Notes: a model not told the origin generated them from the letters alone. A DNA stretch of 64,000 bases from Eleusine coracana subsp. coracana (GCA_032690845.1 CM064426.1:40170101-40234100), one strand, 5' to 3'. Counted from the first letter of the stretch, positions 45,891 to 57,830 are shown. Translations and numbers: made by a program.

Positions 45891-46491
45891 GCAAGTGTCC
45901 TTGATGCATTTTGATCCTATTATGAATGTTATTGTAGAATTGCATGCTTGTGTCAAATGAATGGGTACCTATTGTTAGGGTTTACTAGTATTGCTTTACC
46001 TTGTCCTTGTCGCCTGGAACTAGAGGTTTAGTTAGCTTAGGGTAGACATGATTAGTTGCTTATTGGATTGTTGGGTTCAATTAATCCTGACTAATGAACA
46101 AGCCACATTGAGAATAATTTGGTAATCTTTTAGCAACATGGACATAGGGATATCAACAAGCTGGATGGAATGGATGTGGTGCCGTGGGCACATGTTGGGT
46201 GGTGGTATGCTTGTTGTAGATCCTAGGAACTGGTTCTTGGAGTGGTAAACCAGGACAATAGTGCCATCACAAGGCTGCTATGGAACAGCTTGGCTGATTA
46301 ATTAGGAGTTCTCCCAGTGTCGGTGCAACATTTGGTGGAGCAGGGAATGGAAGTCAAGAGGACTGTCCTTGTATCCAAATGGCTCAAGAGGGGGCTCATG
46401 GGGTGATGACCTGCTTGTTGATGGGCTATCCCTTATGGACGGGAGTGGAACCTTAGTGGCTAGCATGTACTGGGAGACCCTTGTATGGACC

Positions 46492-46824
46492 GAAGCGTAC
46501 CGAGAGGGGAGGGGGCTGAATCGGTAAGCCGCTCACAAATTCAAATACTTCAATTTTGCTACATAAGTCTAACAAGATAAGAAACCTAAACAAGTCTAGT
46601 AGGTCAAGACCCTACACATGCTAGTGTTCATGATACGATAAAGTATGGAAGCCAATCACACTAGCCTATGCAAGCCACAAGTCACCCTACTCACTAGAGC
46701 ACACACATGCAGAATAGTAAAGAGAGGGTCAATAATGCTCATGATTTTTCCTGAGGTCTCGAAAGGATGGCGCCTTCCCCTAATCCTCGTTGGACCACTC
46801 CTGCCGGAGTCCCTGTCCCTCCCG
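46492..46824 (-). repeat. S1 3' LTR remnant
   Basis: The plus-strand edge TGTATGGACCGAAGCG aligns with TGAAAGGATCGTAGTG of the right LTR. Matching continues through GGCGCCTTCCCCTAATCC and ends at CCTCCCG, where pol sequence starts. About 330 bp remain. Confidence 0.8.
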
Positions 46825-48039
46825 ATGTACTCTTTCTGTTCACTTTGCAACCCGCAAAGTCCGAATTCGAATACCCAAGCAACTCAAAGTTTGTTCCTCT
46901 AGGATACCATAAGCTCATGGTAGGTGTGTACATGAGGTATCTCATTATTCTTTGTACGGCCTTCAAGTGTGACTCCTTTGGATTTGCTTGATAGCATGCA
47001 CATAAGCACACACTAAACATGATGTCCGGTCTCAAAGCGGTGAGATAGAGCAAAGACCCAATGATTGACCTATATAGATTGGGGTTCACTGGTTTTCCTT
47101 TCACATCATCATCCAAGGGTTTGCTAGTAGCCATAGGTGTGTGCAAAGGCTTGCAATTTTCCATGTTGAATCTCTTGAGAAGGTCCTTAGTATATTTCTC
47201 TTGATAGATGAAGTTTCCCTCTCTCAATTGCTTGACTTGAAATCCAAGGAACATATGTAACTCTCCAATCATTGACATTTGGAATTCCCTAGCCATCATC
47301 TCCCGAAACTCTTCATTGAACTTCTCATTAGTTGACCCATAGATGATATCATCCACATAGATTTGGCACACAAAAAGATCCTTCCCAACATGCCTCATGA
47401 AAAAGGTGCTATTAATGCTTCCAATGGTGAATCCATTTTTTAGTAGGAAGTTCCTCAAATGTTCATACCATGACCTAGGTGCTTGCTTGAGGCCATATAG
47501 AGCTTTCTTGAATTTGTATACATGTCTTGGATGTTTTGGGTCCTCAAACCCCGGAGGTTGTTCAACATAGACTTTCTCATTGATATCTCCATTCAAGAAA
47601 GCACTCTTGACATCCATTTGAAAGAACTTGAAACCATCGTGTGAAGCACAGGCAAGTAAGATCCGTATAGCTTCAAGATGGGCCACGGGAGCAAAGGTCT
47701 CTACAAAGTCAATCACCGCCACTAGAAAATATCCCTTAGCCACTAGGTGAGCCTTGTTTTGACAATTGCTCCTTTCTCATCTTGCTTGTTCTTGAAGACC
47801 CACTTGGTGCCAATCACATTATGATGCTTGGGCCTATCAACCAATTTCCATACTTTGCACCTCTTGAAGTTGTTCAACTCTTCTTGCATGGCAATAACCC
47901 ACTTGTGATCATCCATAGCCTCATCAATGGTAGTGGGCTCAATCATAGAGACGAAGGAGAAGTTCTCAATCTGAACATTTTCCTCATCATGATCCTCTTC
48001 ACTCACATAGTTGGCTCTATATTGATGGCAATAAACCAC
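46825..48039 (-). pseudogene. pol: Reverse transcriptase of S1 (Copia), RNase H truncated
   Basis: Read leftwards: NVIGTKWVFKNKQDE, a frameshift near 47743, then FAPVAHLEAIRILLACA, QMDVKSAFLNGDINEKVYVE, ALYGLKQAPRSWYE and the catalytic ICQ-less site CQIYVDDIIYGST (about 47355). RNase H starts (YSNSDFAGCKVNRKSTSG) but stops after that motif at 46825, where LTR sequence begins. RT copies element RNA; RNase H activity would be absent. Confidence 0.9.
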
Positions 48040-48378
48040 CTTGTTTTTATCCCTTGAGATGGACGCCCAATGATCAAGTCTTGTGAGTGATATTTGTTGA
48101 TGGCTTTGGGTCTAGGATGGTATTTTCTTTAAGTGGGAGAAGCTCTAGGTGAAATATCTTGTGCATCATGAATTGTTTGCTCTCTTGATATATGAGTGTC
48201 TTGTATCCTAAGAGAGGTGGAGGAGTCACTCTCACGTTTTCTTGTTTTGGACTTTGAGCTTGAGGTGGATGGGAGGGTATCCTGTGAAGAGCTAGGAGAA
48301 GTGGCTTGTGGTGAATTATGTGGGGGAGGTTTGTGGCTCATTTCTCAATTAGATTTCCTCATCATTTGGTGAGTGTAC
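48040..48378 (-). other. Integrase-RT linker of S1
   Basis: Low-complexity Ser/Pro/Thr-rich coding remnant with several stops, typical of the variable spacer between Copia integrase and RT. No domain is recognised. Confidence 0.5.
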
Positions 48379-49905
48379 TCACAATGAATCTAGGGATGAG
48401 CTTATGGGAGTATTTGTGGCATCTTGGGTTGTTTGTTGTATCTCGGAGGAGGGGGTTGATGGAGGTGGTGGAGTGGAGGGCTCATCAATATTACCATCAT
48501 TAACCTCGTGGGGTAAAACCTCGCCCACGGGCATTCTTCTCAAGGCTTCCCTCATAGGCTCATCTCCAATGTTCAGTTCATGAAATTCATCCTCCTTTTG
48601 GGACCCATTTGACTCATCAGATTGCATATCATAGGATTCTTCCATACATCTTGTGGTTGAGTTGTAGACCCTATAGGCTTTAGAAGTCCTATAGTACCCA
48701 ATAAGAATGCCTTCATAAGTTCTGCTTTCAAAATTCCCAGGCTTTCTCCTCTTCTTTAGAATGTAACACTTGCACCCAAAGACTCGAAAATAGGAAACAT
48801 TGGGTTTCCTTCCCACCAATAGGTCATATGGCATCTTCTTCAACAACCGGTGAAGATAGACACGATTGGAGGTGTAGCAAGCCGTCTTGATTGCCTCAGC
48901 CCAAAACCTCTCATGAGTTCCATACACATCTAACATGACACGAGCAAGAGTGATGAGCGTCTTGTTCTTCCTCTCCACTACTCCGTTTTGCTCGGGAGTA
49001 TATGTAGCGGAGAATTCATGTTTAATCCCCTTCTTGTCACAATATTCCTCCACTGTGGTGTTTTTGAACTCCGTCCCATTGTCACTCCTTATCTTCACAA
49101 TGCTTGCATTGAACTCATTCTTTTCTCTCTTGGCAAACTTTCTGAAGATACCACTGGCTTGAGATTTGTCCACAAGAAAGAAGATCCAAGTGTATCTCGT
49201 GAAATCATCAACAATCACCAAGCAATATAGATTGCCTCCTAGACTCTTGTAATGTGTTGGTCCAAACAAGTCCATGTGCAAGAGCTCTAGAGGATGAGCT
49301 GTAGACATGAATGACTTGGTGGGATGTGAAGATGCAACTTGTTTTCCTGCCTGACAAGCACTACAAAGTCTATCCTTCTCAAAGGCCACATCCTTGATTC
49401 CTTCAACTAGATTCCTCTTGACAATCTTCTTGAGCTGATTCATTCCAACATGTACCAGTCTTCTATGCCACAACCATCCCTTGGATGCCTTGGTGAATAG
49501 GCAAGTGCTTGGTGGCATGTTGCTTGACTTGAAGTCTGTGACATACAAGTTCCCATGCCTTACTCCATGAAATACTGGCCCTCTCTTGTCATTCTCAATC
49601 TTTGCACTGTCCTTATCAAATGTACACTTGAAACCCATGTCACATAGTTGACCAATAGACAGAAGGTTGAAGTTGAGGATTTCCCTAAGAAAGACATTGG
49701 AGAGATGGAGGTCATTTGTGATGGCCACCTTGCCTGAGCCTCTAACTCTCCCCTTTGAGTTATCCCCAAAGGTCACCTTCTCACTATGTTCGTCTTCATC
49801 AATGGTGGTGAACATGGTTGGCTTCCCGGTCTTATGTTGAGTGCACCAACTATCAAGAGTCGAATGAGTGCCTCCACTCTTGTAGTTGACCCTGGTGGCA
49901 GCCAT
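48379..49905 (-). pseudogene. pol: Protease and integrase of S1
   Basis: An uninterrupted 508-codon frame, in phase with gag upstream. Protease: LDSWCTQHKTG at about residues 17-27, where the family has DSG, so the active-site Gly is Trp; NLLSIGQLCDMG follows. GAG-pre-integrase HHCC: H147, H152, C181, C184. Core: D212 (HMDLFGP), D275 (RSDNGTEF), E311 (NGVVERKN). Integrase looks catalytically complete. Downstream is RVFGCKCYILKKRRKPGNFE. Confidence 0.92.
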
Positions 49906-49995
49906 AAGACAAGCACTAGAGGAAGAAGGGTTAGTATCCGAAGCATTACTTGATTGACTAGCACTAACCTCATCGTGTTGAGCAATAAGACCATC

Positions 49996-51363
49996 CTAAT
50001 AGATAGGGATTCTTGCAATCACAACCAGTAATCCTCTCCTAATGGGATAGTGAGGAGCACGGTACCTCAAATGTCCATGATCATCCCCCATGTGCACATT
50101 GTCAAGGTTGATGTAGTAATGGGGAGGATCATAGAGTCCAGTGATACGCTCAAGCACATGTCCCACTTGAGAGTGAAGCACAAGTATCATCTCCATTGCT
50201 CTCTCAATTGAGAGTTCATGTCTCCTGTTGACTACCTCCTCAAGTAAGAAACCCCTCTCAGGAGTTGTGATTTGTTGGAGGAGCTTGTCAATCACTTCAT
50301 GTGGTGCAATCCTCCGAAGTCCCCTAAAAGAGTTTATCCTACACACAAGATCATAGATGCTCAATAGATTTTCACAAAGATCAACATTCGGATTTCTCAC
50401 AAATTCACCAAGTTCAAAGAAGAGATCCTGTTGGTGAGCTCGACGAAGATGCCAAAGGTGATCTTGTGGTGGATGGGGTGGAGGCGCTGGAGCCAAGGCC
50501 GCAAGGTTGATCATCTCAAATGATCGAGCGAGCATTGTTGTTGGTGCTCCCCCTACGCCAATGCTCGGTCCTCTCAAGGTGCTTGGAGTAGAACTTGGAA
50601 TGACACTTGAGGTAGAGCTTGACGAAGTGCCCGAAGAATGTCTTGTCCCGAAGGAGTTGTAGAGGTTGTTGCAAGACAATCTTGTGGAGGTATCAAAGAA
50701 GTTTGAGCTAGAAGCTACTTCTTTCCCTTTGCTCGAGGATGCTTCAAGGTGTGTCTTGGATGTCTTCTTCCATGCCATGTTCACGGTGATGTCCTCATCC
50801 TTGAAGAGCAGCCCAATCACGTCCTTGACGGAGAGACTCTTCTCCATGAGAAGGTCAAGGGTGATGTAGAAGAGCTTGCTACTCGGAAGCAAGGAAAGGA
50901 TCTTCTCAACTATCACAATCTTGGGAAGCTCAAACGAAGTCACCTCAATCCTGTCCACAATACCTCGCAAGCGAATAAGAGAGTCAAGTAAGTCCTCATT
51001 ATCATTAGCATGAAAAGCAAAGAACTCCTCAACAAGAGAACTACTAGCATGATCAATAGGAGGCTCACAAACATCATCAATGCTAGTAGAGCAATCAAGA
51101 TCAAGAGACACATCATTATCAATCATCATATTAGGCACACTAGTAGAGCAACCTATCAAGTCATTGCTAGAACAATCTAGGCACTCACTAGTACAAGGCA
51201 CATCCACACTATCATCACAATCATCATACACATGATCACTGGTAAATGTATTGGCAAAGTCCACAAGAGTGTCCATCAACTCATCCAGAATCATGGCATT
51301 TAGGTAGCTTTTAAAGCGATTCTTCCATGAGCCATGACCCATCCCCGAATGGGATGACATCAC
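49996..51363 (-). CDS. gag: gag of S1, with two UBN2-like modules
   Basis: A 455-residue frame from ATG 51363, separated from the in-phase protease ORF by one TAG (49996-49998) and no other stop. An acidic, Ser/Cys-rich N-terminus (about 40-110) precedes a first UBN2-like helical module (about 122-195: LLDSLIRLRGIVDRIE, LSVKDVIGLLFKDEDI). A Ser-rich linker and an APAPPPHPPQ hinge lead to a second similar module (about 312-400: LLSIYDLVCRINSF, IAPHEVIDKLLQQI, RRHELSIERAM). No CCHC knuckle is visible. The TAG may be a leaky stop or a mutation. Confidence 0.7.
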   Translation of the reverse strand: MMSSHSGMGHGSWKNRFKSYLNAMILDELMDTLVDFANTFTSDHVYDDCDDSVDVPCTSECLDCSSNDLIGCSTSVPNMMIDNDVSLDLDCSTSIDDVCEPPIDHASSSLVEEFFAFHANDNEDLLDSLIRLRGIVDRIEVTSFELPKIVIVEKILSLLPSSKLFYITLDLLMEKSLSVKDVIGLLFKDEDITVNMAWKKTSKTHLEASSSKGKEVASSSNFFDTSTRLSCNNLYNSFGTRHSSGTSSSSTSSVIPSSTPSTLRGPSIGVGGAPTTMLARSFEMINLAALAPAPPPHPPQDHLWHLRRAHQQDLFFELGEFVRNPNVDLCENLLSIYDLVCRINSFRGLRRIAPHEVIDKLLQQITTPERGFLLEEVVNRRHELSIERAMEMILVLHSQVGHVLERITGLYDPPHYYINLDNVHMGDDHGHLRYRAPHYPIRRGLLVVIARIPIY

Positions 51364-51410
51364 AACTCAATGCGGTCACTACTCAAGGCGGTTAAGCCTT
51401 ATGATGAGCA

Positions 51411-51422
51411 TCTCTGATACCA
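51411..51422 (-). promoter_or_regulatory. Primer binding site of S1
   Basis: Plus-strand TCTCTGATACCA is the complement of TGGTATCAGAGA, a Met-tRNA site, two bases inside the S1 5' LTR edge at 51425. It fixes element orientation as minus. Confidence 0.88.
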
Positions 51423-51424
51423 CT

Positions 51425-53244
51425 TGAAAGGATCGTAGTGATCGAGAGGGGGGGGGGGAATCGGGAACTACCACTATGAACCAATTTTACCAAATACTTA
51501 ACACTGATAGCACTCAGAGCAACTCCTACTCAAATCTAGTGGTGATCACACTAACAATATAATCCTATGAAAGGAAAGACATCATATGCATACTAGTGGA
51601 TCACACAAGTCAATACAACTCCTATGCACTCCTAGTGATCAAGCACACGAATGAAACTCCTACTCATACTAGTCATCAATTGCGGAAGCTTAAACACTAC
51701 TATCAAGTAAGGAGCCTAAACATGCAAGTCTACAAGATAGTCAAAGAGAACTAATAGAACACACAAGCATGAATAGCATGGTATGTAAATGCGAAAAGTA
51801 AAGCATCATAGTGAGGAGTGGAGTAAGGGGTGGCTCTTGAATTTTTTTTTTCAATGTCTTGGAAGGATGTCGCCTTCCCCTGATCCTCGTTGGACCACTC
51901 CCGCCAGAGTCCCGGTCCCTCCCGCCACCAAGTGGAGTTATCGCCCACGAGCCTGCAATCACTCCTAGAATGAAGACACGGTGTGCGTCACCACTGCACA
52001 AAGCACAAGCTCGCCTCCCTCGAGAACTTGCGGGACTCCCCGAGCCGACACGGGCACTCACTAGCGATGCCCCTTTCAACGGCGGGCTCAAACCATGTAC
52101 AAACGTGTGACGGCCTTCACAAGCAATCATCATAGGCTCGAGAGTAACAACCTAGGTCTAGGTCTCACCATAGACCAAGAGTAACAACCTAGGTCTCACC
52201 CTCAAGGACGCCCTAGCGTTAGATGTGCAAGATGCTCAAGCTACTCCTCTCTAGCACTCTCAAGATATGCAATATCTCCTCCTAGTGCTCTCCTCTTTTC
52301 CTCTTGGACCTTACCAAATGCTCTTAGGTATTCCCCTGGCCAAGAGAGGTCTCCAAGACCCCAGCAACGAAGTTATATAGGCTCCCAATCCTCAAACTAG
52401 CCATTGATCCACGAGATTGCCTTTCTGGACACACTGATTGGACTATCCGGTCTCTGCCGGACTGGACCGTCCGGCCACTCTGTAATGGCTCTCCCCAGCC
52501 GTTGGCCTCCTCTGTCCAGGCAATCTTCTGAACTGCCCGGACTGTCCGGTCACTGGACTGGACTATCTGGTCCACTTTCTCTCTCCAGTCGAGGAGCCTC
52601 CACGAAATGCACCTCCTCTACCGTTCCTGCACTCCTACTAACCGGACCATCTGGTCTGTATAGAGTTACCCACTGACAGAGTCCTGCTTCTCACTCTAAG
52701 TCCTGGACAACTCTCCATAGTGACCGTACAGTCCGGTCTCTACAGACCCCTCTGTCCGGTCTCTATGTCCAAAAGCTGAAACTTGTCGTCCTTGCTTTAC
52801 TTCGTTTCCAGGCTTCCCCGAATAGCTCCTTGGCTTCTCCAATGTCACCTAGTGCCTGTGATTTCACCGAGCAACCTTGCACATCACCGACTAGAAATGA
52901 CCTAAAAGAATGACCTAGACCCCCTTGATAGTCCGGTTTTTCCTACGGACTCAAAGCTCTAACAACTACTGAAGTGTTCCAAACACTTGCACCATAGCTT
53001 GTTCTCCGCTTTGATCCATCTCCATCAACCCTTGGACTCCATCAAGTTCACAAGCTTCCACGCTTGTGGTCATTCTCATCCATCGCCAAGGATGACGTCG
53101 ACAATCATCATAAGATAGAAAAGGTTTCCTACATGGACAAAACTCGTGTAGACATTAGTCTCATTTCATATTTGTCATTCATCACCAAAACATCATACCT
53201 TGGGGAGACCTCAATGGTCATGAACCTACTGGACCGGACCGTCC
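51425..53244 (-). repeat. S1 5' LTR, left part
   Basis: The plus-strand edge TGAAAGGATCG is followed by an 11-G run (51448-51458). It contains GGACCGTCCGG-type palindromes (52440-52760) and the first copy of a ~650-bp unit (about 52579-53227). A minus-strand TATA-like GCCTATATAACTTCG lies at about 52367-52381. Cut at 53244 by Tat-1. Confidence 0.8.
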
Positions 53245-53662
53245 TGTGGGACATATGTACCCGGTATACTTAACCACTCGGCTAATTGGCCGAGTGGGCC
53301 GGGGGCTCGGGTATGGTGTATTCGGCCCAGAAGATATTTACTGAGATACTTGTTTGAGTAGGCGTCAAGTTAGGTTAGCAGATATGTTAGATAGATAGAA
53401 TCTGTTGTAACCGACTAAAAGATTACCATGTAAATCACTGCCCTTCAGATATATAAGGAGGGCAGGGGGCCTTTGGCAAGGGACAGACACGTATTGGAAC
53501 CTTAATTCCAGTGTGAACCCTAGTAATACAAAAACACCAAACATGACGTAGGGTTATTATCCTTCAGGAGGCCCGAACCTGTATAAACTTTGTGTCCTGT
53601 GTCCATTGATCTTTTATACTCATACGCATACCTAGATTTACTATCGAGAATATCTCTCGACA
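53245..53662 (+). repeat. Tat-1 5' LTR
   Basis: TGTGGGACATATG to TCTCTCGACA, 418 bp. Contains a perfect 9-bp stem CCACTCGGC/GCCGAGTGG (53274-53297) and a TATA box TATATAA at 53450-53456. Confidence 0.95.
53450..53456 (+). promoter_or_regulatory. TATA box of Tat-1 LTR
   Basis: AGATATATAAGGAGGGCAGG contains TATATAA, conserved in the 3' LTR, about 210 bp before the LTR end. This is the likely core promoter of the sense transcript. Confidence 0.7.
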
Positions 53663-53664
53663 GT

Positions 53665-53682
53665 TGGTGCGCCAGGAAGGGG
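53665..53682 (+). promoter_or_regulatory. Primer binding site of Tat-1
   Basis: TGGTGCGCCAGGAAGGGG starts two bases after the LTR end. It matches the TGGCGCGCCAGGTAGGGG type seen in RIRE2/Tat elements (from memory). Confidence 0.75.
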
Positions 53683-53711
53683 CAGCGTTGAGTGTAGCTT
53701 TGTCGAAATCG

Positions 53712-55540
53712 ATGGCTTTCATCGACATCAAGTTTCGCCCAGGAGACAAGATCTGCTTTGGCACCGTCAGCCTCGTCGCCGATCAGCACGGGAACCTCGT
53801 CAAGCATGAATGCGTGGCCCACTCGGACGCTGCTACGACCGATCAGAGCAATCCGGCTGGCCCATTCCCGCTTGGCCTCGACAACGCAGCGATAGCTTTC
53901 CAGGTGGAAACCCTCTCAGGTGGCAACTCAACGTTGTCCGCAAATGCCCCGATTGACAACCTTGGTCGATTCGGGTTACACTACGGTTGATCTCCCGGCT
54001 CATCTCATGGACCAGTCGGACGAAGATCCCAAAATTTTCGATGAATCAAGATTCGTTGTAGCAATTGGCCTTAAAAGCGAGTCACTCCTGGACTTGATTG
54101 AAGAGCCGAGTGATTCAGAGACTTGTTCCTCAGATTTCCACGAGGTATTCATGGTGGCACCTGCTGCCCAGGGGCAAGAAGATGGAAAAACATCGGCAGA
54201 TGCTGTCGCACGTGGTACCGCGCCACGCGTAGATGGACATGAAACTGAACTTGAAGACGGTGATCCAGATGCCGCCACTCCTCCGCTCCAAAGACCAGAT
54301 GCTTAGCAGAGACCCCGAGTCATGCAAAACCTAGATATGGGAGACCTCACCTTAAAGCTTGATGGTGAAGACGTCTTCAAGACCCCACAATACAACATCA
54401 TGGCTGCGGCGACCCTCCTGCAAACAATAGAGCCCCTACTTCAGGTCTCCCCAGAGTTGACACCTCAGGTCAACCAATTGAAAGCGCATATCAGGGCCGC
54501 GGCTGTACTGGAGATGCATGCGGCACAATCAACACCGAGTAAATCAGTTTCTGGGGCCGCTAGTTCGGTACCCAAGGAGGATAGAATAGACCGACAACGC
54601 TCCAACCGAGAGGCAACCCCGCCTACTGTCCCCAGGTGTAGGCCCATTGCAGAGTACCATGATCGGCATCCAAGCGCCGACCTGCGCAACAGCATACCAC
54701 CACATGATGCGCGGGTCCGACTGGACAATAGATACCAGGAGCGCGACGATGCGGCCCGTCGAGAGTACGAAGATGAACGGCGCTAGCGCGGTTATGTTGA
54801 CTATGAATGTGACAACAGGCAACAGCTACATAGAGACGATCATTACCGTGATCGACGGGATGAGGGCCACTGCGATGATAGATCTCGTCGAGAAGGCGAC
54901 CGCGAACGAGAACGGACTCCGGCCATCGATGATTATGATGAGGAGGCTAGCATCCGAGCCTTCACTCGGGAACTTTGAACTGTCAGCTGGCCGGTCGGCT
55001 TCAAGCCCGTCGGCATTGAGAAGTATGACGGCAAGATGGATCCGCGCGACTGGCTTCATGTCTATTCGACAGCCATACGAGCTCTCGACGGTGACAGCTT
55101 TGTCATGGCCAACTACTTGCATGTTTTCTTAGCCCCAGCGGGAAGAACCTGGCTCACTAATCTGCCCGACAATTCTATCACCTGCTGGGCAGATCTCTGT
55201 CGGCAGTTCGTGGCCAATTTTCAAGCCATCTTCGACAGGCCAGGGAATCTCTGAGAACTTGGCCGGATCAAGCAACGGAACTGGGAGGCACTTTGAGAGT
55301 ACATCCAACGCTTCTACCGAGTGAAAAATACCATCCCTAACATCTCGGATGCTTAAGTTGTCGCCACCTTCCAGGGAGGACTCCGTGACAATGACCTAAT
55401 AAAGAAGATTGGGAGGTTGGATGCTGCCGGCGGACTGTCTGCCGAAGAATTGTTCACTATGGCTGACAAATATGCTGCCGGCAATTCGGCTCTATTCCAA
55501 GTTCGCCAGTACAAGGAACCTGTCGGGTCTGTCCGATTAC
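53712..55540 (+). pseudogene. gag: gag of Tat-1
   Basis: Starts ATG 53712 (MAFIDIKFRPGDKICFG) and changes frame near 53960. One frame then continues to beyond 55254 with TAG 54304, TAG 54784, TGA near 54978 and TGA near 55252. The core capsid domain is at about 55030-55400 (YDGKMDPRDWLHVY, YLHVFLAPAGRTWLTNLP, WADLCRQFVANF, then VATFQGGLRDNDLI). An Arg/Asp/Glu-rich linker precedes it. Several stops lie at Arg positions and look like CGA-to-TGA. Confidence 0.82.
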
Positions 55541-56638
55541 AGTAAGGATGGCGATAGGAAGTGCAAGCAAGACCGAACGGTGGCCAACGCCGAGCGCCCG
55601 ACCAGGAGGAAACCAGTCACTCAGGATGACTTCGACAAGATGCTCAATGGCCCTTGCCTGCTACATGATGGAGCCCACAAAGCCAGAGAATGCTTCAAGC
55701 TGAAAAACTTCGCCTATCACGCCTTGAAGGTATGCAAAGAACGTCCCTGGATCCCCAAGGGTGGCAGAAAGGACTCGGACAAGGATAACCAAGATGAGGA
55801 AAAGGAGGACTTCCAAGACCTCGAACGCGAGGTCAATTACATCTGTGGCCGGTCTACGGCCGACTCGAAGCGCCAGCAGAAGATCCTCTACAAAGAGGTC
55901 CACTCAGTCTCACCAGCAGTACCTCAGTATCTTCGATGGTCAGAGGTTCCAATTACTTTTGATCGGTCCGACCATCCGGATCACATCCCCACGCTTGAGA
56001 AATATCCCTTAGTGCTAACGCCGACTGTTAACCAAGTCCGGCTAAATCGGGTACTGGTAGATGGTGGTAGCAGTTTGGACATCCTCTTTGTGAAAACCTT
56101 CAAGGAGCTTGGCATACCCTTGACCGACCTCAAGCCAAGTCGATCGCCGTTTCCTGGTGTGATCCCGGGCATGCAAACAGTCCCTCTGGGACAAATCACT
56201 CTGCCTATGACTTTCGGCACTCGGGAGAACTATAGGACACAACGCATTACCTTCGAGGTCGCCGAGCTCGACTCTACGTATCACACCATTATAGGGCGGC
56301 CAGCCATCGCTAAATTCATGGCGGTACCTCATTATCCTTATATGACGATGAAGCTGCCAGGACCAAACGGAGTCATCTCAATCCACTCGGATGTGCGGAC
56401 CTCATACGACTGCGACAATGGCAGTTGTGAGTTGACCGAGAAGATAGTAGTAGCATCGGAGCTGGCCGAGCTAAAGGAAGCAATCGCAACAGCGGAGGAG
56501 GCCATGCTTGACCCTGCTCTAAGGAAAGTGCTGAAGACTATGGTACAGGCGGACGCAATGGAGTCCAAGAAGATTAGCCTAGATGATAATGATGTATCCA
56601 AGACCACAAATATTGGGGTCAATTTAGGTGATAAATAG
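55541..56638 (+). CDS. pol: gag C-terminus and protease of Tat-1, open frame
   Basis: The downstream part of a 409-codon open frame (55409-56638). It has the Cys/His region CLLHDGAHKARECFKLK, an acidic linker (KDNQDEEKEDFQD), then the aspartic protease motif NRVLVDGGSSLDILF (Asp near 56060) and HTIIGRPAIAKFMAV. It is the least damaged coding segment of Tat-1. TAG at 56636-56638 closes it, just before RT in the same frame. Confidence 0.85.
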   Translation, partial: SKDGDRKCKQDRTVANAERPTRRKPVTQDDFDKMLNGPCLLHDGAHKARECFKLKNFAYHALKVCKERPWIPKGGRKDSDKDNQDEEKEDFQDLEREVNYICGRSTADSKRQQKILYKEVHSVSPAVPQYLRWSEVPITFDRSDHPDHIPTLEKYPLVLTPTVNQVRLNRVLVDGGSSLDILFVKTFKELGIPLTDLKPSRSPFPGVIPGMQTVPLGQITLPMTFGTRENYRTQRITFEVAELDSTYHTIIGRPAIAKFMAVPHYPYMTMKLPGPNGVISIHSDVRTSYDCDNGSCELTEKIVVASELAELKEAIATAEEAMLDPALRKVLKTMVQADAMESKKISLDDNDVSKTTNIGVNLGDK

Positions 56639-57830
56639 GAGAGCGTGCTCATCCTTTTTCTTAGAAATAAAAAAGATATATTTGCATGGAAACATTCTGA
56701 CATGCCAGGTGTTCCAAGGGAAAAGGCTAAGCACAAACTTCACGTCCGTGAAAACGCCAGGCCGGTAAGGCAACGGCTTAGATGATTCTCGCAAGACCGA
56801 AAGGATGCGATTAGGAAAGAAATCGGCCAACTACTGTCAGCCGGTTTTATTAAAAAAGTTTTCCACCCCGACTGGTTGGCCAACCCAGTTCTGGTGCGAA
56901 AGAAGAATAAGGTGTGGCGGATGTGCGTGGATTACACCGGCCTTAACCAAGCTTGTCCGAAAGATCCGTTCACTCTCCCACGTATTGATCAAGTGGTCGA
57001 TTCAACGGCTGGATGCGCTCTGTTGTGCTTCTTAGATGCCTATTCAGGGTACCATCAGATTCCCTTAAACCAATCCGACCAGCTCAAAACCTCGTTCATC
57101 ATGCCGTTCGGAGCCTTCTGTTACACAACAATGCCCTTTGGCTTGAAAAATGCTGGTGCCACCTACCAGCAGACTATGCAGTGATGTTTGGACAACCAGA
57201 TAGGCAAGAATGTTAAGGCTTACATCGATGACGTGGTAGTCAAGACTCGGCTCTCCACCGACTTGATATCCAACCTAGATGAAACATTCGGCATCCTTCG
57301 GAAATACAACATGAAGCTAAATCAGGAAAAATACGTCTTTGGGGTCCCGTGAGGAAAATTACTCGGTTTTCTGGTATCACACAGAGGGATTGAAGTTAAT
57401 CCAGAAAAGGTAAATGCCATATTACGAATGGGACCTCTACATTCGCAAAAAGACATTTAAAAGCTCACTGGTAGTATGGCTGTGCTCATTCGGTTTGTAT
57501 CATGACTCGGCGTCCGAGGGTTACCCTTTTTTCGATTACTTAAGAAGCAAGAATCATTTACCTGGAATGATGACACACAGAAAGCCTTGGACAGTTTTAA
57601 GGCTTACATTAGTGGTCCTCTAGTCTTAACTCCCCCAGAGCCAAAGGAACCTTTGCAGCTGTACATTTCCATAACGAAACACGTTGTCAGTACTGTGCTG
57701 GCGGTGGAACGGGCGAAAGATGGCAAGGCTCAAAAGGTGCAACGACCAGTATATTTTGTCAGTGAGGTCTTATCGGAATCCAAGGTACGATATTTCCATC
57801 TTTAGAAATTAATTTATGCATTACTGATGA
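56639..57830 (+). pseudogene. pol: Reverse transcriptase and first RNase H of Tat-1
   Basis: In frame after the TAG: IFAWKHSDMPGVPREKAKH, NPVLVRKKNKVWRMCVDYTG, FLDAYSGYHQIPLN, MPFGLKNAGATYQ, then TGA 57182 and the catalytic KAYIDDVVVKT (57216-57248). RNase H 1 shows LYISITKHVVSTVLAVE and PVYFVSEVL. Further stops and a frame loss lie at 57350-57560. Confidence 0.88.

Larger units (their letters stand above)
44342..46491 (+). repeat. Tek-3 LTR, left part
   Basis: Starts TGTCACATCCC, like the other Tekay LTRs, and continues after the S1 insertion at 62772-63524, where it ends GGGTGTCACA. It has a clear TATA box and GC-rich leader, then an AT-rich tail. Total LTR length would be about 2.9 kb. 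Whether it is a solo LTR or the 5' LTR of an element continuing to the right is unresolved. Confidence 0.7.

Noticed and set aside
54465..55132. Alternative-frame ORFs across Tat-1 gag on both strands
   Set aside because: The gag frame is continuous through the region and explains the sequence; the others are shadows.
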